A stretch of DNA of 28,213 nt from UBA1783 sp964449115 (GCA_964449115.1 CAYUXW010000024.1:1-28213), one strand, 5' to 3'; positions 8,539 through 15,664 are shown, numbered from the stretch's first letter. Numbers and translations: made by a program. Notes: generated from the sequence alone by a model not told the origin.

Positions 8539-8547
8539 TGTTATACT
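8539..8547 (+). promoter_or_regulatory. Extended -10 promoter of the first VanY-like gene
   Basis: TGTTATACT fits an extended -10 (TG-n-TATACT). The -35 position, 16-17 bp upstream, falls inside parS site 1 (best match TTCACG at 8520-8525). The downstream ribosome site GAGGTG (8555-8560) is 7 nt from the ATG. Confidence 0.55.
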
Positions 8548-8567
8548 CATAACTGAGGTGCAATATA

Positions 8568-9965
8568 ATGAAAAAAGCATTAAAACTCATACTATTAACA
8601 ATCATTATTTTGTTTATTGTTTTTTTGGGATATAACAAGCTGGAAAAAATAAACGAAAGAAATAAGTACATTAATGAAATCAGTGTTTTATTTGATTATG
8701 ATGAAAATAAAGCAGAAGATTATTTTAATTATCATAAAATACACCCCTCTTTTGAGATAGATAGGGTTGTAGCTGAAGTTAACGATAGAAACGAGGAAGT
8801 GTTATACTACGACAGTTTCTTTGATTTGATAAAACAACCAAATCGATTTGAATGTATATTTTATTTTTTTGAAAATAAAGAAGCATCAATCAATGATGTA
8901 ATCGTCATAAGCAATAAACAGTTGTTAGATATAGAATATGACGCGGTTTTGATGGAATATCTTCATTTAGATATGGATGGAGCGGCAATCAGAAAGTGTG
9001 TTGAATATTCAAAGAAGTATGCTGAAGCTAAAACAGAAGATGTAATTGTTTTAAGCAATAAACAATTATTAGACATGGAATATGACGAATTGCTGTTAAA
9101 ATACCTTCATTTGGAAATGGATGGGCCATCAATCAGAAAATGTGTTGAATATTCAAAAAAATATGATGAAATTGAAACGGATGATGTAGTTCACATCATC
9201 ACTCTGGGTTTAGAAGAAATAGAACCATCAAAGCAGTTTTTAAGTTTGATTTATACCGATTTCTTTATGCCGACAAGAGTACAAAGGTATCTTAAACTGT
9301 ATCAGAAAAATATAAATTATACTTCAAGACAGGTCGTAGAAATTGTAAACTGTGATGCTGATCAACAGTTTTATACAAATGTTGAGCCTTCTGATTTATC
9401 AAAAGGAATACTGGTAATAAATAACAAGTTCAATTACTTGGAAAGTGATTATGTGCCAGCCAATTTGGTGGTTGTTGATGAAAAATATAGCAGCTATGGA
9501 GCCAGAATGGAAAAAGAAGCATATGAAGCCTTTGTAGAAATGTGTGAAGCAGCAAGAGAAAGCTTGTTGGAAATTAGAATAAATGGAGACAATGGGTACA
9601 GGAGTTACGATTATCAAAGCGAAATATATGACTATTATGAATATGTATATGGCACAAGTGGTGTTGATTCGTGCAGTGCCAGAGCCGGTTACAGTGAACA
9701 TCAAACAGGATTGGCTGTTGACATAGTAATTTACCCTTTAAATGGCAACAGCACCTATTCTTATTCTAGAATGTATCAGTGGACAATAGAAAATTGCTGG
9801 GATTATGGTTTTATTTATAGATATCAGGGCGGTAAAGAGCACTTAACTGGATATATGCAGGAAGACTGGCACTATAGATATGTAGGAAAAGAGGTTGCCC
9901 TATTCATCAAAGAACATAATATAACCTTTGATGAATATTACACATACTTTATCAAAGGGTACTAA
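8568..9965 (+). CDS. Membrane-anchored VanY-type D-Ala-D-Ala carboxypeptidase (paralog A)
   Basis: Predicted zinc peptidase trimming D-alanyl-D-alanine from peptidoglycan stems outside the membrane. Residues ~5-22 are an uncleaved signal-anchor. Residues ~35-290 form a helical-repeat-like region; within it a 48-residue block is tandemly duplicated (110-157 and 158-205). The C-terminal VanY domain (~315-455) has 'NGYRSYDYQ', the zinc motif 'SEHQTGLAVD' (H378, D385) and 'EDWHYRYVG' (presumed base E432, ligand H435). All catalytic residues are present. It is 465 residues against 418 in the downstream paralog; the extra repeat explains the difference. It is flanked on both sides by parS sites. 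No lipobox or resistance regulator is nearby, so housekeeping wall metabolism is likelier than vancomycin resistance. Confidence 0.88.
   Translation: MKKALKLILLTIIILFIVFLGYNKLEKINERNKYINEISVLFDYDENKAEDYFNYHKIHPSFEIDRVVAEVNDRNEEVLYYDSFFDLIKQPNRFECIFYFFENKEASINDVIVISNKQLLDIEYDAVLMEYLHLDMDGAAIRKCVEYSKKYAEAKTEDVIVLSNKQLLDMEYDELLLKYLHLEMDGPSIRKCVEYSKKYDEIETDDVVHIITLGLEEIEPSKQFLSLIYTDFFMPTRVQRYLKLYQKNINYTSRQVVEIVNCDADQQFYTNVEPSDLSKGILVINNKFNYLESDYVPANLVVVDEKYSSYGARMEKEAYEAFVEMCEAARESLLEIRINGDNGYRSYDYQSEIYDYYEYVYGTSGVDSCSARAGYSEHQTGLAVDIVIYPLNGNSTYSYSRMYQWTIENCWDYGFIYRYQGGKEHLTGYMQEDWHYRYVGKEVALFIKEHNITFDEYYTYFIKGY
8895..9182 (+). repeat. In-frame 144-bp tandem duplication in VanY-like paralog A
   Basis: Units 8895-9038 and 9039-9182 encode 48 residues each. 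They share 'DVIV(I/L)SNKQLLD', 'YLHL', 'MDG' and 'IRKCVEYSKKY'. Paralog B has a single copy of this unit. The units have diverged at synonymous and some non-synonymous sites, so the duplication is not brand new. Confidence 0.9.
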
Positions 9966-9981
9966 TGTTTCACGTGAAACA
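9966..9981. promoter_or_regulatory. parS centromere-like site 2
   Basis: Perfect TGTTTCACGTGAAACA within a 20-bp perfect palindrome (9964-9983). It begins directly after, and partly within, the stop codon of VanY-like paralog A, and lies upstream of paralog B. Confidence 0.95.
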
Positions 9982-10013
9982 TTTTAATAAACAATTGCTA
10001 AAGGGGTGAGAAG

Positions 10014-11270
10014 GTGATTAAAAAAGTATTTAAATACACATTGCTAGTAATTTGTATTTTAGTTTTGGTCTATTTCGGTTATAACAAAATAGAAGAAAAA
10101 AACGAAAGAAATCTCTTTATCAACAATATCATCGTTATAGAAGAATATAACGAGGAAAGAATAGAAGACTATTTTAATTACTATAAAATTCATCCTTCTT
10201 TTGAAATAGAAAGAATTGTAGTCGAAGTAAATAAAAGCGATGATAAAGTAGTATATTATGACAGTTTTATAGATTTGGTTAAACAGCCTAATCTATTTGA
10301 GTGTTTAAAGTATCTATTTAAAAACAGAGAAGCGTCAATTAACGATGTGATTGTTTTAAGCAATAAGCAACTGTTAGATATAACATATGATGATGTGTTG
10401 GCTAGATATATTCATTTAGAAATAGATGGAGCAACAATCAGAAAATATGTTGGCTATTCCAAAAAATATAGTGAAACAGAACCAAATGATGTAATTTGCA
10501 TTATAAATTTTGGATTGGAAGATATAGAACCTTCAAAACAGCTGTTGGATTTAATTTATGCTGATTTCTTTATGCCTACAAGAGTAGAAAGATATTTGAA
10601 GCTATATCAGGAAAATAGTGATTATACTCCAAGACAGGTTGTAGAAATTGTAAATTGTGATGCTGATCGACCTTTTTATACAGATGTTGAACCTTCGGAT
10701 TTATCGAAGGGAATATTGGTAATTAATAATAAATATCATTATTTGGAAAGTGATTATGTTCCTGCCAATTTGGTAGTTGTTGATAAAAAATATAGCAGCT
10801 ATGGTGCCAGAATGGAAAAAGAAGCATATGAAGCTTTTGTAGAAATGTGTGAAGCAGCAAGAAAAGAGTTGCTAGAGATAAAAATACAGGGAGACAATGG
10901 TTATAGAAGTTATGATCTCCAGAAAGCAATTTACAATTACAAAAAAAGCACCTATGGCACAGCAATTGCAGACTCGCGAGGCGCCAGAGCTGGTCACAGC
11001 GAACACCAGACAGGATTAGCTGTTGATATAGAAATCTATCCTTTAGAGGGGAATACAACATATTCTTATTACAATATGTTTGAATGGTCAAAGGAAAATT
11101 GTTGGTACTATGGCTTTATTTACAGGTATCAAGCTGGAAAAGAGCATCTGACTGGATATAACAGAGAAAATTGGCATTATAGATATGTTGGAAAAGAGGT
11201 TGCTATGTTTATTAAGGAGCACGATATAACCTTTGATGAATATTACACATATTTTATTAAAGGATATTAA
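10014..11270 (+). CDS. Membrane-anchored VanY-type D-Ala-D-Ala carboxypeptidase (paralog B)
   Basis: Tandem paralog of the preceding gene, with the same architecture: signal-anchor at residues ~6-22, a helical-repeat-like middle, and a C-terminal VanY domain. The zinc motif is 'SEHQTGLAVD' (H331, D338) and 'ENWHYRYVG' carries E385 and H388; 'NGYRSYDLQ' is also present. It starts at GTG 10014 with the ribosome site AAGGGGTGAG (10001-10010). No separate promoter is obvious in the 48-nt gap, so it is probably co-transcribed with paralog A. It has only one copy of the 48-residue block doubled in A. It ends directly at parS site 3. Probable cell-wall carboxypeptidase; the substrate is inferred from the family. 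Confidence 0.87.
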   Translation: MIKKVFKYTLLVICILVLVYFGYNKIEEKNERNLFINNIIVIEEYNEERIEDYFNYYKIHPSFEIERIVVEVNKSDDKVVYYDSFIDLVKQPNLFECLKYLFKNREASINDVIVLSNKQLLDITYDDVLARYIHLEIDGATIRKYVGYSKKYSETEPNDVICIINFGLEDIEPSKQLLDLIYADFFMPTRVERYLKLYQENSDYTPRQVVEIVNCDADRPFYTDVEPSDLSKGILVINNKYHYLESDYVPANLVVVDKKYSSYGARMEKEAYEAFVEMCEAARKELLEIKIQGDNGYRSYDLQKAIYNYKKSTYGTAIADSRGARAGHSEHQTGLAVDIEIYPLEGNTTYSYYNMFEWSKENCWYYGFIYRYQAGKEHLTGYNRENWHYRYVGKEVAMFIKEHDITFDEYYTYFIKGY

Positions 11271-11286
11271 TGTTTCACGTGAAACA
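11271..11286. promoter_or_regulatory. parS centromere-like site 3
   Basis: Perfect TGTTTCACGTGAAACA at the centre of a 28-bp perfect palindrome (11265-11292). It starts immediately after the TAA of VanY-like paralog B and lies just upstream of the SRP RNA promoter. Confidence 0.95.
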
Positions 11287-11306
11287 TTAATAAAAGCAAT
11301 TAAACA

Positions 11307-11334
11307 TTGAAAATAAGCGTAAATTTAGTATAAT
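11307..11334 (+). promoter_or_regulatory. Promoter of the SRP RNA (and tadA)
   Basis: TTGAAA (11307-11312) and TATAAT (11329-11334) have a 16-bp spacer. The predicted start at ~11341 coincides exactly with the first base of the SRP RNA helix (GGTAC). Confidence 0.85.
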
Positions 11335-11340
11335 ATAAGT

Positions 11341-11418
11341 GGTACAACATGTCAGACTTTAATTTGGTCAGGTCAGGAATGAAGCAGCCACGTAAGCGAG
11401 ATGTGTGTGTACCTTTTT
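11341..11418 (+). ncRNA. ffs: Small-form signal recognition particle RNA (4.5S-like)
   Basis: RNA scaffold of the signal recognition particle, which with Ffh targets nascent membrane proteins. Seen: the conserved apical segment GGTCAGGTCAGGAATGAAGC (11366-11385 region), with the GGAA tetraloop at 11376-11379 closed by TCA/TGA. The 5' GGTACA-ACATGTC pairs with the 3' GATGT-GTG-TGTACC through one bulge and two wobbles to make a single long hairpin. A TTTTT run at 11414-11418 makes the helix itself a terminator. The length is only ~78 nt: no Alu domain, unlike the ~270-nt SRP RNA of Bacillus. It lies entirely upstream of tadA. Confidence 0.9.
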
Positions 11419-11435
11419 CTTTACAGGAGTTTAAA

Positions 11436-11900
11436 ATGGATAAGAAACGTTATATGAGAGAGGCTATAAAAGAGGCTGAAAAAGCATTGGAAAAAAACGA
11501 AGTTCCGATTGGTGCTGTCGTGGTTTTTAATGATGAAATTATTGGCAGAGGGCATAACTGCAGAGAAAACGAAAGCTCTGTAGTTGGTCATGCTGAAATA
11601 ATAGCGATTGAACAGGCTTGCAAAACTCTTGGTAGCTGGAAACTTGATAACTGTTCCATTTTTGTTACAGTTGAACCTTGTCTAATGTGTGCTGGAGCAA
11701 TTATGCAGTCCAGGATAGCAAATGTTTATTATGGAGCAAAAGATGATAAGTCAGGTTCTTTTGGATCGGTTTTTGATTTGACGACAATTCAGGGCTTTGC
11801 TCACTATCCAAATATAAGAAAACAGATTATGGAAAAAGAGTGCTCTGATTTAATGCAATCATTTTTTAAAAACATAAGAGCTAAGCAACAAAAAGACTAG
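11436..11900 (+). CDS. tadA: tRNA-specific adenosine deaminase TadA
   Basis: Deaminates A34 of tRNA-Arg(ACG) to inosine. It has 154 residues, normal length. The cytidine-deaminase fold shows the zinc site 'HAE' (H52, E54) and 'PCLMC' (C82, C85), with 'GSFGSVFDL' downstream. The start is ATG 11436, 6 nt after AGGAG (11425-11429). An in-frame ATG at 11349 would add 29 residues, but those codons are the SRP RNA and are not protein. Only 17 nt separate the SRP RNA T-run from this start, with no promoter between, so tadA mRNA probably arises by readthrough of the SRP RNA terminator. dnaX follows after 37 nt. Confidence 0.95.
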   Translation: MDKKRYMREAIKEAEKALEKNEVPIGAVVVFNDEIIGRGHNCRENESSVVGHAEIIAIEQACKTLGSWKLDNCSIFVTVEPCLMCAGAIMQSRIANVYYGAKDDKSGSFGSVFDLTTIQGFAHYPNIRKQIMEKECSDLMQSFFKNIRAKQQKD

Positions 11901-11909
11901 TTATTATAG

Positions 11910-11915
11910 TATAAT
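11910..11915 (+). promoter_or_regulatory. Possible -10 element for dnaX-recR
   Basis: A perfect TATAAT lies 22 nt before the dnaX start, just after the tadA stop codon. No convincing -35 or extended -10 TG accompanies it, so this is tentative. Confidence 0.35.
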
Positions 11916-11937
11916 ATAGGTACAAAAGAGGTAAGTT

Positions 11938-13551
11938 ATGGCATATTTAGCATTATATCGAAAATATAGACCGAAAAATTTTGATGAGGTATTTGGTCAG
12001 CAGCATATCGTAGAAACATTAAAAAATGCGGTAAAATACAACAAGCTGGCTCACGCTTATCTTTTTTGTGGTCCAAGAGGAACAGGAAAGACAACGGTAG
12101 CTAAAATTTTGGCGAAGATGGTTAATTGTGAATCGGAAACAGAAAGACCTTGTTGTGTATGCCCTAGCTGTATAGACATTCAGGAATCCGGGCATCCAGA
12201 TGTTGTAGAAATGGATGCTGCTTCAAATAATGGTGTTGATGAAGCCAGAGAACTGGTTGAAAAGGTCAAATATGCTCCTATGAGTGGAAAATATAAAGTC
12301 TACATAATAGATGAAGTGCATATGATGACAACAGGAGCATTCAACGCTCTATTAAAAACAATTGAAGAACCGCCTTCATTCTGTATTTTTGTTCTAGCAA
12401 CTACTGAACCACATAAGATTCCATCAACTATTATTTCGCGTTGCCAACGTTTTGACTTTAAAAAGCTCAGCAAAAGAGTGATTCAAAGTAACCTGGCACA
12501 GGTATGTGAAAAAGAAAATATCAATTGTTCAAAGGAAGCTAACGCCTTAATTGCTGATCTGGCAGAAGGTGGAATGAGAGATGCTTTAAGTATTTTAGAC
12601 CAGTGTATTGCCTATGCTCAGGACGATATTACCTTGCAAGATGTCAGCGATGTTTATGGTGTAGCTACTACAGCAGATAAAATCGAACTATATCAGCTGA
12701 TTTATGAAAAGAATGTAACTCAATTGATAGAAAAATTGTCGGAGATTGAAACAAAGGGAATTGATATTAGAAGGTTGACAACAGACTTGATTGATATCGC
12801 CAAGGAAGCGGTAGTTTATATTTACAGTGAAAATATAGATACCTTAACTATCCTGAGCAGGGAAAACGTAGAAAAAATGGCAGCTATGTTTGATTCGAAT
12901 ACCTTGTTAAAATATATTGATTACCTGATTGATACGCTGTCAAAATATCGTGATGCAACAAACACTTTGACTTATTTAGAGGTATGCCTTTTAAAGATGG
13001 TTGAATACAAGGAAGAAGTATCAGTAGAACCAATTGTTATTGAAAAAGAAGAAATAATAAATGAAACTGCTAAACCTGTAGTTGCTGAAAATAAATCATA
13101 TACTGATGACCAGTACTATCAGATGCTTTTAAAGGCAACTAAAAAGATTAAAGAAGTTGATGCTAAAATAATAGGCAGTATTTTTACTGATAATTTCTTT
13201 GGAAAAGAAAGACAGTTGCTGGATTTGGTAAAAGATGCTGAAATTATGGCTTCAAGTAAAACAAACATGATATTAACCGTTGATAGCCGAATGGATGCTA
13301 ATTTTGTTAATAATAAAGAAAATAACCTAATATTAGAAAATATGATGGAAAAATATCTTCCTAATAAAAAGGATATAGTGTGTGTGACAAGAGAAGAAAG
13401 AGATTTCTTGATTACCTATTTTAAAAATGAAAGAAGTAAAGTCCAAAAACCAAAAAAAGAAACTCCTGGAACAAAAGAAGAGACCATAACCACTGAAGAC
13501 AGGCTAGCTTCTCTATTTGGCAAAGATGGATATGATGTTATTGGAGAATAA
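11938..13551 (+). CDS. dnaX: DNA polymerase III subunits gamma/tau (clamp loader ATPase)
   Basis: AAA+ motor of the clamp loader, which opens and loads the DnaN ring encoded at the left edge. It has 537 residues, a little short for the family. Seen: Walker A 'GPRGTGKT' (45-52); zinc site C64 and 'CxVCPSC' (C72, C75, C78); Walker B 'VYIIDEVHMM' (D125, E126); 'ATTEPHKIPSTIISRCQRF' with sensor 1 and the SRC arginine finger (R168). The C-terminal ~180 residues are the charged, poorly conserved tau region. The start follows AAGAGGTAAG. recR follows after 3 nt. The usual intervening ybaB gene is missing. Confidence 0.97.
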   Translation: MAYLALYRKYRPKNFDEVFGQQHIVETLKNAVKYNKLAHAYLFCGPRGTGKTTVAKILAKMVNCESETERPCCVCPSCIDIQESGHPDVVEMDAASNNGVDEARELVEKVKYAPMSGKYKVYIIDEVHMMTTGAFNALLKTIEEPPSFCIFVLATTEPHKIPSTIISRCQRFDFKKLSKRVIQSNLAQVCEKENINCSKEANALIADLAEGGMRDALSILDQCIAYAQDDITLQDVSDVYGVATTADKIELYQLIYEKNVTQLIEKLSEIETKGIDIRRLTTDLIDIAKEAVVYIYSENIDTLTILSRENVEKMAAMFDSNTLLKYIDYLIDTLSKYRDATNTLTYLEVCLLKMVEYKEEVSVEPIVIEKEEIINETAKPVVAENKSYTDDQYYQMLLKATKKIKEVDAKIIGSIFTDNFFGKERQLLDLVKDAEIMASSKTNMILTVDSRMDANFVNNKENNLILENMMEKYLPNKKDIVCVTREERDFLITYFKNERSKVQKPKKETPGTKEETITTEDRLASLFGKDGYDVIGE

Positions 13552-13554
13552 AGT

Positions 13555-14148
13555 ATGTACCCTAGCACGCTAGAAAAATTAATGGAATATTTAAGGATGC
13601 TTCCTTCTGTAGGACAAAAGACAGCTGAAAGATATGCTATGAGATTGTTAGAGTTACCTAAGGAAGACATTGAAGCTTTTGCTAATCAACTATTGCTGGT
13701 AAAAGAAAAAATTCACAAATGTGTTATTTGTGGCAACTTAACTGAAAGAGAAAAATGTCAAATTTGTGAAGACAGCACTAGAGATAAGGAAGTTATCTGC
13801 GTTGTACAACAAACTAAAGATTTGATTGCGATAGAAAAAATGGGCTCATATAATGGTGTCTATCACGTATTGCATGGAGCTATTTCGCCAATTAAGGGTA
13901 TTTTGCCAGAAGATTTAGACTTTCAGAATTTATTTGATAGAATAGATGAAAATACTAAGGAAATAATTATTGCGACAAATTCCACTATGGAAGGAGATAC
14001 AACAGCGTTATATATATGCAAGATATTAAAACCAAATACTGATCTTATAGTAACAAGGTTGGCATCAGGATTGCCAACAGGAAGTAATCTTGATTACGCT
14101 GATGAGTTAACTTTAATGCATGCCTTCAAAGGAAGAATAAAACAATAA
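13555..14148 (+). CDS. recR: Recombination mediator protein RecR
   Basis: Ring-forming protein that acts with RecO and RecF in gap repair. It has 197 residues, typical length. Seen: the N-terminal helix-hairpin-helix 'LPSVGQKTAERYAMRLL'; C4 zinc finger C56-xx-C59 ... C68-xx-C71; TOPRIM domain starting 'VICVVQQTKDLIAIEKMG'; Walker B-like 'GLPTGSNLDYADELTL' near the C-terminus. The start is 3 nt after the dnaX stop; its ribosome site (GGAGAAT) lies within the dnaX 3' end, so translation is likely coupled. Cognate partner RecF is at 1269. Confidence 0.97.
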   Translation: MYPSTLEKLMEYLRMLPSVGQKTAERYAMRLLELPKEDIEAFANQLLLVKEKIHKCVICGNLTEREKCQICEDSTRDKEVICVVQQTKDLIAIEKMGSYNGVYHVLHGAISPIKGILPEDLDFQNLFDRIDENTKEIIIATNSTMEGDTTALYICKILKPNTDLIVTRLASGLPTGSNLDYADELTLMHAFKGRIKQ

Positions 14149-14158
14149 GAGGTGAAGT

Positions 14159-15073
14159 ATGGCAGCAATCGCTTATGTTACAGATGAGAAGATGATTGAA
14201 TATCATCGATTGAATGGATCCAGTTCAATAGTGTTCTGGCGCCTGTCAACAAAGAACTTTTCTGATTTTAATATTGGCGATTTGCTGTTTTTCTTGTCTA
14301 AAGACACTGCTACTAAAACTAGAAAAGAAAAAGGATTGCTAGGATATGGAAGATTTATGGGCTCTTCAACGATGACAGTCGCCACAATGTGGAGAAAACA
14401 TAAAACGAAAACGGGTTATATTTCAAGAAAAGAATTGTATGAAGCAATTGATAAAAGCAAAAAAACTAAAGAAATGCCAGAAAAAATAAATTGTCTGGTA
14501 TTGGATAGAGTGGTTTTCTTTAGAAATCCAATTTATTTATCAGAGTTAGGCTACAAGATACCTAAAAATTTAGAGAGCTTTACTTATCTAGATAAACATG
14601 AAGGAAAGCAAACTTTAAAAATATTAGAAGAAGCCAAAAGAATAGGGCTGGATCTTTGGAGTTCAATTCAGGGTACAGCTGATGAAACCAGCTTCAATCA
14701 GCAATTGATGCAGTATAAAATTGCAACAATAATGGAGTCATTAGGAATTGAGGGCGAAATAAACAGCAAGTACTATAGAAAAGTAGAAAAAAAATATAGT
14801 ATTGATAACTATCTATGGATTAATAACAGGCATATCGGTTTTATCAATTTTGGTAAGCCCAATATCTTGTATTATTTATTCTATTCAAATATTAGAGATA
14901 GCAAGGAAAACTATTTTAAAATGATTGGACAGCTAGTCTGTCTATCAGCAAATATCAAAGAGACTATTGAGGAAGAAATTATAATTATCGTAGTTTCAAA
15001 TAGAGAATTCAGCGATTCTCAGGTAGAGATGCTAAGTAAAATGAAAATGAGTTATTTATATGAAAAAGAATAG
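14159..15073 (+). CDS. Unrecognised protein, possible EVE/PUA-like N-terminal domain
   Basis: A 304-residue soluble protein I cannot assign. It starts after AGAGGTGAAG, 10 nt beyond recR, and is presumably in the dnaX-recR transcript. The N-terminal ~130 residues have a pattern reminiscent of EVE/ASCH/PUA-type nucleic-acid-binding barrels: 'VFWRLSTKNFSDFNIGDLLFFLSKD', then 'GLLGYGRF', and an aromatic- and Lys-rich stretch. That similarity is by eye only. The C-terminal half contains 'YSIDNYLWINNRHIGFINFGKP', strand-like hydrophobic runs ('EEEIIIIVVSN') and no transmembrane segment. No catalytic motif is obvious. Codon use looks like the neighbours. The stop codon lies inside the bidirectional terminator shared with the next gene. 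Confidence 0.75.
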   Translation: MAAIAYVTDEKMIEYHRLNGSSSIVFWRLSTKNFSDFNIGDLLFFLSKDTATKTRKEKGLLGYGRFMGSSTMTVATMWRKHKTKTGYISRKELYEAIDKSKKTKEMPEKINCLVLDRVVFFRNPIYLSELGYKIPKNLESFTYLDKHEGKQTLKILEEAKRIGLDLWSSIQGTADETSFNQQLMQYKIATIMESLGIEGEINSKYYRKVEKKYSIDNYLWINNRHIGFINFGKPNILYYLFYSNIRDSKENYFKMIGQLVCLSANIKETIEEEIIIIVVSNREFSDSQVEMLSKMKMSYLYEKE

Positions 15074-15092
15074 TGAGTCTCACTATTCTTTT
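15064..15092. terminator. Bidirectional terminator between convergent genes
   Basis: A 13-bp perfect stem (15064-15076 with 15080-15092) has a 3-nt loop, A-rich on the left and T-rich on the right, so it can serve both strands. It contains the TAG stop codon of the + strand gene (15071-15073) and that of the - strand gene (15083-15085). Confidence 0.8.
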
Positions 15093-15607
15093 GTTGAAAT
15101 ACATCTGACATATTTAGAAGCGTAAGAAGGTATGTATTCTATATCAGCTTTAGATAGAATTTCTTTAAATGTATTCAGACCTTTATGGTCTTTTTTCATT
15201 TCGTATTCAATTTCATAATCTGTTAATCCGTTATAGCAGTTGATATCAAAGCATAACTGTGCTAAATCGTTTTCAACTGTTGCTCTATAAGTAATTAGTT
15301 CTCCAATTAATAAAAAGGGGGGTAGTAAATTGAACTGATGAAGAATGCTTTTGATTTCATCATCATCATAAAAGAACCCTGTAAATTCCTTCTCATATTC
15401 CAGTATTTGATTATCTAAGTTTTCCTTTAAAGTGAATATTTTCTTATTTTCTTTTATTCTGACCCTGAAAGATTGATCGCAAAAAGAAGATTTATAATAG
15501 AAGTTATGTTGCTTTGAAAAAGACAAAGGATGATATAATGCAGTAATTTTATCAAATTGCTCCTTATTGATCAGTGTTTTAAATTCTATTTCAAGTTGTT
15601 GTTTCAT
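15083..15607 (-). CDS. CYTH-domain protein, YjbK-like (inorganic triphosphatase fold)
   Basis: The only clear minus-strand gene. It has 174 residues and begins with the CYTH signature ExExK as 'LEIEFK' (E6, E8, K10). Alternating charged beta-strand residues typical of the triphosphate tunnel follow: 'FRVRIKENKKIFTLKE', 'EYEKEF', 'CFDINCYNG', 'YEIEYE'. Family members bind divalent metal and hydrolyse triphosphates such as inorganic tripolyphosphate; the actual substrate here is not known. It sits divergently 57 nt from the NAD kinase gene. In B. subtilis the counterpart yjbK is also near the NAD kinase gene, together with a small (p)ppGpp synthetase that is absent here. The ribosome site GAGAGG is about 11 nt from the ATG, rather far. 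Confidence 0.85.
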   Translation of the reverse strand: MKQQLEIEFKTLINKEQFDKITALYHPLSFSKQHNFYYKSSFCDQSFRVRIKENKKIFTLKENLDNQILEYEKEFTGFFYDDDEIKSILHQFNLLPPFLLIGELITYRATVENDLAQLCFDINCYNGLTDYEIEYEMKKDHKGLNTFKEILSKADIEYIPSYASKYVRCISTKE

Positions 15608-15629
15608 GTGGAATAAAACCTCTCAAGTA

Positions 15630-15638
15630 TGATACAAT
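15630..15638 (+). promoter_or_regulatory. Extended -10 promoter for nadK and the mutSL-side operon
   Basis: TGATACAAT (TG-n-TACAAT) lies in the 57-bp divergent gap between the CYTH gene and nadK, 27 nt before the nadK ATG. No good -35 is seen. The minus-strand promoter for the CYTH gene must lie in the same gap, so the two may interfere. Confidence 0.55.
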
Positions 15639-15664
15639 ATTACAATAGAGAAGGAAAGAATTCT

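Noticed and set aside
10723..11091. 122-codon minus-strand open frame opposite VanY-like paralog B
   Set aside because: Shadow of the conserved peptidase coding frame; no recognisable protein features.
8568..11270. Vancomycin-resistance cluster
   Set aside because: Only VanY-type domains are present; no VanH, VanA/B ligase, VanX or VanRS genes are nearby.
8517..11286. Inverted-repeat-flanked genes as a transposon or integron-like element
   Set aside because: The palindromes are exact parS sites, there is no transposase or target duplication, and the enclosed genes are ordinary chromosomal paralogs.
13450..13500. A-rich run in dnaX as a programmed -1 frameshift site making a gamma form
   Set aside because: The A7 run lies about 30 codons from the end; a -1 shift would stop near 13495 and give almost the same length, so no gamma/tau switch.
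15629..15664. Upstream in-frame start for NAD kinase
   Set aside because: It overlaps the -10 element and has no ribosome site; ATG 15665 has AGAAGGAAAG and the expected 'MKKFAIVSKK' start.
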